A stretch of 32,496 bases of DNA from a bacterium (GTDB lineage Bacteria; Patescibacteriota; Minisyncoccia; UBA6257; JAGOQP01). The notes beneath the pieces were generated by a model. That model had not been told where the DNA came from. It ran no database searches and was given only the letters and a program-made list of their open reading frames with translations. The DNA lies in NCBI GenBank assembly GCA_021780615.1, contig JAJXYJ010000002.1, positions 1-32,496 of the forward strand, read 5' to 3'. A program made the position numbers and the translations under genes. Shown piece after piece: positions 29,690 through 32,496 of the stretch. Positions within the stretch are counted from its first letter, which is position 1, and each line of letters begins with the position of its first letter.

Positions 29690-29761
29690 CGGGTCCACGA
29701 GGATTTGAACCTCGATCATCGGTTTTGGAGACCGACATTCTACCATTGAACTATAGACCCT
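29690..29761 (-). tRNA. tRNA-Trp (anticodon CCA)
   Basis: On the minus strand, GGGTCTA pairs with TGGACCC (one G-T pair). The anticodon arm TCGGT-CTCCAAA-ACCGA gives CCA, and the T arm is GAGG-TTCAAAT-CCTC plus a weak closing pair. The discriminator is G and CCA is not encoded. It converges on rpmG. Confidence 0.95.
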
Positions 29762-29839
29762 GTTGCGTTCCAGCATAGCGCAGAGCGGGCATCTGCGCAA
29801 CTGTTGCCATATATATAGGCAAGCGATATCATAAGATAT

Positions 29840-30493
29840 ATGGCACATACTAATAAAGAGCTAGTACGCGAATTACGAGAGGTGGGATATATAAAAACAG
29901 ACCGTATTGCCGAAGCGTTTATGGCGATTGATCGGGCATTTTTTGTCCCCCAAGAGTTACAGTCTCGTGCATACGAAAACGTTGCGTTGCCCATCGGCGA
30001 TGCGCAAACAATTTCCCAACCATTGGTTGTGGCGTTTATGTTAGAACTCCTTGGTTTACAAGAGGGGCATAAGGTTCTTGAAATCGGAACAGGGTCAGGA
30101 TGGAAATCAGCGCTGGTTGCATTTCTTATTAAAACGTCATCGCAGACTTCGCATCCCAAGCCATGCATGTATTCAATGGAACGCATTCCCGCTTTATCAC
30201 ATGGAGCGCGCAATGCCATAGAGTCAGCCGCTCCAGACCTATTGTCCTACATTACGTTCATAGAAGGAGATGGATCAAAAGGATATGAACGTGGGGCGCC
30301 CTATGATCGAATTATCGCCGCCGCCGCAAGTGATCATGTCTGTGAGGCATGGAAAAACCAGTTAATTATTGGAGGTAGAATCGTTGCGCCGATAGGAGAG
30401 AGCATTGTTGTGGTTGATAAAACGGGGAAAGATGTCTTTGAACAAAGGGAATACTATGGATTTTCGTTTGTGCCACTCATAAAAGGTGAGTAA
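29840..30493 (+). CDS. pcm: Protein-L-isoaspartate O-methyltransferase
   Basis: The 217-aa product methylates isoaspartyl residues in aged proteins so that they can be repaired. The family N-terminus (RAFFVPQELQSRAYENVALP) and GDAQTISQP come first, then SAM motif I LEIGTGSGWKSAL (about 80-92), a motif-II-like YSMER and the C-terminal GGRIVAPIG. The length is normal. The gene diverges from tRNA-Trp. No clear Shine-Dalgarno is seen. Confidence 0.94.
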   Translation: MAHTNKELVRELREVGYIKTDRIAEAFMAIDRAFFVPQELQSRAYENVALPIGDAQTISQPLVVAFMLELLGLQEGHKVLEIGTGSGWKSALVAFLIKTSSQTSHPKPCMYSMERIPALSHGARNAIESAAPDLLSYITFIEGDGSKGYERGAPYDRIIAAAASDHVCEAWKNQLIIGGRIVAPIGESIVVVDKTGKDVFEQREYYGFSFVPLIKGE

Positions 30494-30532
30494 TAAAGCC
30501 GATATTTATTCGTAGCGATGAAGATAAAAATA

Positions 30533-30561
30533 TTGACATTTCTTTTTGTTTATAGTATTAT
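30533..30561 (+). promoter_or_regulatory. Strong promoter of the 30681-31382 gene
   Basis: TTGACA (30533-30538), 17 bases, TATTAT (30556-30561). The leader of about 113 nt contains two Shine-Dalgarno-like sites. Confidence 0.85.
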
Positions 30562-30600
30562 ATGGAAAGGACATTTCCAATTCAAAATCCGAAAGGAGCC

Positions 30601-30645
30601 TTGAAAAAAAGAGGAGGAAGTGTACAAAGTTTGAAAATAATTTAA
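30601..30645 (+). CDS. Possible 14-codon leader peptide
   Basis: A TTG at 30601 lies two bases after AAAGGAGCC and opens a 14-codon frame (MKKRGGSVQSLKII) that ends at TAA 30643-30645, before the next Shine-Dalgarno. The spacing is short and the start weak, so it may be chance. Confidence 0.2.
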   Translation: MKKRGGSVQSLKII

Positions 30646-30680
30646 TTTTTTAATCACTATATAAAAAAAGGAGGCTTTCG

Positions 30681-31382
30681 ATGAAAGCTATCAATGTTTT
30701 TATTTTCTTTTTTATCTTTTCTTTTTCGTTATTTGCTCAGACGTATATACAAGTCGGAGCGGATCCACAAGATCTCCAAAGGAAAGTACGTTCCGACGAG
30801 ATGCTCATTAAGTATCTCAAAGATTTTTATGTCCGCACCGAATCAGGGAGCGGAAAAGTTGTAACAGGGATTTTACGGAAGGGAGAACCCCTTATCGTAA
30901 AAAAAGATGATTTCCAAAGGGGGGAGATAAAAGATTTTGTTATTCTTCAGTGTGGAAATGAAACATCTGTTTACTCACGAGTGGGTGTTTCATCGTTACA
31001 ATATCTCGATATGAATAATGTTGAGGTTATATGGACTAATACACCTCAGATTGTCAAAGAAAAGGTGTATGTCCCTCAAGAAGAACCATCTCCTCAAAAT
31101 TATTACCCTCCTTCTTATCCACATCAGCCTCCCGTTGTTGAAAAAAGTGACCACACACTTTTATGGGTTATTGGAGGAGTTGTTGTTGCATCTATTATAG
31201 CTACGGCAATCCTCCTTAATCACCATGATTCTGGTGTTGTAGTTAATAACTACACGAGTGGTGGTACTGGTAGCGGTACTGGCGGAGGACCGGTAAATCC
31301 TCCAAATGGACCTGTAAATCCAGGTAATGGTGTAGCAATCCCTCGGGGGGTTGTTATCGGAGGATCTTTCGGATTATTTTAG
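30681..31382 (+). CDS. Exported, membrane-anchored surface protein, unknown
   Basis: The 233-aa product starts with a signal peptide (about 1-19, VFIFFFIFSFSLFA-Q). A soluble domain with one Cys follows (about 20-120), resembling no family I can name. A Pro-rich linker (about 128-153) leads to a transmembrane helix (about 161-181, LLWVIGGVVVASIIATAIL) and a Gly/Pro/Asn-rich low-complexity tail with repeated PVNP units. A strong Shine-Dalgarno, AAAGGAGG, lies seven bases upstream. Strong promoter and terminator-like hairpin make it a one-gene unit. Confidence 0.78.
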   Translation: MKAINVFIFFFIFSFSLFAQTYIQVGADPQDLQRKVRSDEMLIKYLKDFYVRTESGSGKVVTGILRKGEPLIVKKDDFQRGEIKDFVILQCGNETSVYSRVGVSSLQYLDMNNVEVIWTNTPQIVKEKVYVPQEEPSPQNYYPPSYPHQPPVVEKSDHTLLWVIGGVVVASIIATAILLNHHDSGVVVNNYTSGGTGSGTGGGPVNPPNGPVNPGNGVAIPRGVVIGGSFGLF

Positions 31383-31386
31383 TTCT

Positions 31387-31422
31387 GCGGTTTCTTATGG
31401 GCTTATGCCTGCAAGAAACCGC
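31387..31422 (+). terminator. Terminator-like hairpin
   Basis: GCGGTTTCTT / AAGAAACCGC with an inner GGGC/GCCT stem, four bases after the stop. No T-run follows, only TCTATATATAA. Confidence 0.55.
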
Positions 31423-31478
31423 TCTATATATAAGGTTTTAAGCAGTAACATCGCTTGAATCCTTATACGTAGCAATTA

Positions 31479-31507
31479 TTGACATATTAAGAATAGTTTG
31501 TTATAAT
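31479..31507 (+). promoter_or_regulatory. Consensus promoter of the 31592 gene
   Basis: TTGACA (31479-31484), 17 bases, TATAAT (31502-31507): an exact match to the sigma-70 consensus. The leader is about 78 nt. Confidence 0.92.
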
Positions 31508-31591
31508 ATAAACTCTACGAGAAAAAATGGGTATGAAGGTGTTTTCCTTGTAGGAAATTATCTTCTACTTTGTAGTTATAAATATATACGC

Positions 31592-32496
31592 ATGAAACAA
31601 TATATAAAACAAATAGTCATAGCCATTGTGGCGGTCGGTGTTATTATGGGAGCAAGCATAGCGCCTCTGTTTTCACATACGGCTCGTGCGGCAGGACAGG
31701 CGGCATTTAATAATGACCCACAGGATTATGCCACAGTGCGCGTTTCAAATTACACGCAAAACCCTGGATCAACATCATCATGGTCATCAAATGTGACGGC
31801 CAACAACGGTGATCTGGTGAGTTTTTCTATTTACTATCACAATACTTCGCAAACGACAGCTAATAATACTAAAGTGAGTTTGTCAGTGCCGATACAAATT
31901 AGCGGATCAACGTTTTCAGTATCAGGAAAGGTATGGGCTGATAATGCATCGGCAGTAAACGGTAGCGCGAGTGTTAATCTTCAGGGGACTGCTGGACAGC
32001 AATGGACGGCAACACTTGATTCAGCTTACTGGTATCCTAATCAAACACAATCATCTCCGCAATCAATAAATACCTCAATGATTGCGTCAGGAGCCTCTAT
32101 TGGCAATATTGCTCCAGGATGGTCAACACAAGGCTCTGTGGTAGTGCGATACAAAGTCACTGCAAGCGGTGGCGGCGGTGGCGGCAATGCGCCGATTGTA
32201 CAAACAAATCAAGCAACGAACGTTACCACAAGCGCGGCAACACTGCAGGGAAATGTTGACCCACAAGGATCGACAACTACGTATTGGTTTGAATATGGCC
32301 AAACGGCTTCGTTTGGATACACCACTTCACAGGTAAATGCCGGCTCAAGCGCAAACAGCGCTTCGCAACCAATTTCAAATTTGTTACCTAACACCACGTA
32401 TTACTTCCGCGTTGATGCGCAGAATCAGTATGGTACTACCCATGGTTCAACATTAAGTTTTACCACTCAAAATATCGTAACGGGTAATGCGCCCCA
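31592..32496 (+). CDS. Secreted surface protein with fibronectin-type repeats, 3' end cut
   Basis: At least 301 codons are open to the window edge. The product begins with a signal peptide (about 1-30, IVIAIVAVGVIMGASIAP... ending at ARA-A). The first region (about 31-190) is Ser/Thr/Asn-rich with NNGDLVSFSIYYHNTS, an Ig-like domain. A poly-Gly linker (about 192-198) leads to a fibronectin-type unit with TYWFEYGQTASFGYTTS and LLPNTTYYFRVDAQNQYG, closing in LSFTTQ. Such units recur in large Parcubacterial surface proteins, as far as I recall, and more copies may follow beyond the edge. An exact consensus promoter precedes it, so expression is probably high. No Shine-Dalgarno is clear. Confidence 0.82.
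   Translation, partial: MKQYIKQIVIAIVAVGVIMGASIAPLFSHTARAAGQAAFNNDPQDYATVRVSNYTQNPGSTSSWSSNVTANNGDLVSFSIYYHNTSQTTANNTKVSLSVPIQISGSTFSVSGKVWADNASAVNGSASVNLQGTAGQQWTATLDSAYWYPNQTQSSPQSINTSMIASGASIGNIAPGWSTQGSVVVRYKVTASGGGGGGNAPIVQTNQATNVTTSAATLQGNVDPQGSTTTYWFEYGQTASFGYTTSQVNAGSSANSASQPISNLLPNTTYYFRVDAQNQYGTTHGSTLSFTTQNIVTGNAP

Noticed and set aside
29740-30219. A 159-codon minus-strand frame
   Set aside because: It overlaps tRNA-Trp and is antisense to pcm.
1-32496. CRISPR arrays, insertion sequences, transposases and rRNA genes
   Set aside because: No regular spacer-repeat array, no transposase motifs and no rRNA-like sequence were found on reading both strands.

Overview
The window looks like chromosomal DNA from a Candidate Phyla Radiation (Patescibacteria) bacterium, probably of the Parcubacteria type. 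This is an inference from gene content and protein form, not a database result. The clues are single housekeeping genes scattered among very short intergenic regions, a short EF-Ts (146 aa), a ThrRS without a TGS domain, a 734-aa SMC-like protein with no visible hinge, a tRNA-Thr interrupted by a group I intron, and secreted proteins with peptidoglycan-binding or fibronectin-like repeats.

Layout. 1-1270: tRNA-Phe, a GC-rich tRNA-like segment, a free-standing LAGLIDADG endonuclease gene and tRNA-His. 1271-3110: a secreted peptidoglycan-binding protein behind a long structured leader, bracketed by two nearly identical terminators. 3210-7604: a TIM-barrel-like protein, gyrB, then secE-nusG-rplK. 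7612-12664: a small minus-strand orphan gene with its own promoter and terminator, gatB (+), miaA (-) and thrS (-). 12713-17133: an unknown gene whose 3' end looks like a diversified C-type-lectin variable region, then dnaE (-). 17202-22729: rnhB, rpmF, nusB-rnc-smc, and rpsP-khpA. 22847-26778: trmD, a DedA-family protein, a GT4 glycosyltransferase, lexA and a small membrane protein. 26795-28485: rpsB-tsf and a small membrane-anchored protein. 28572-29761: a tRNA cluster holding a tRNA-Tyr nested inside a split copy of itself, tRNA-Thr(TGT), the intron-containing tRNA-Thr(GGT), rpmG and tRNA-Trp. 29840-32496: pcm and two surface or secreted proteins, the last cut by the window edge.

Most genes serve information processing: replication and topology (gyrB, dnaE, rnhB, smc), transcription (nusG, nusB, lexA), translation (rplK, rpmF, rpsP, rpsB, rpmG, tsf, thrS, gatB, tRNAs) and RNA processing (rnc, miaA, trmD, khpA). 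Core genes mostly lack a visible Shine-Dalgarno sequence, and several have a -10 box only 5-10 bases before the ATG, suggesting leaderless or nearly leaderless transcripts. The accessory genes have clear Shine-Dalgarno sites.

The most unusual items are the nested tRNA-Tyr locus, the adenine-poor and GC-rich 3' end of the gene at 12826-13617, the hinge-less SMC, the group I intron in tRNA-Thr, and the structured leader at 1373-1547. Intergenic regions carry several families of imperfect inverted repeats, one of which resembles an in-frame segment inside trmD.
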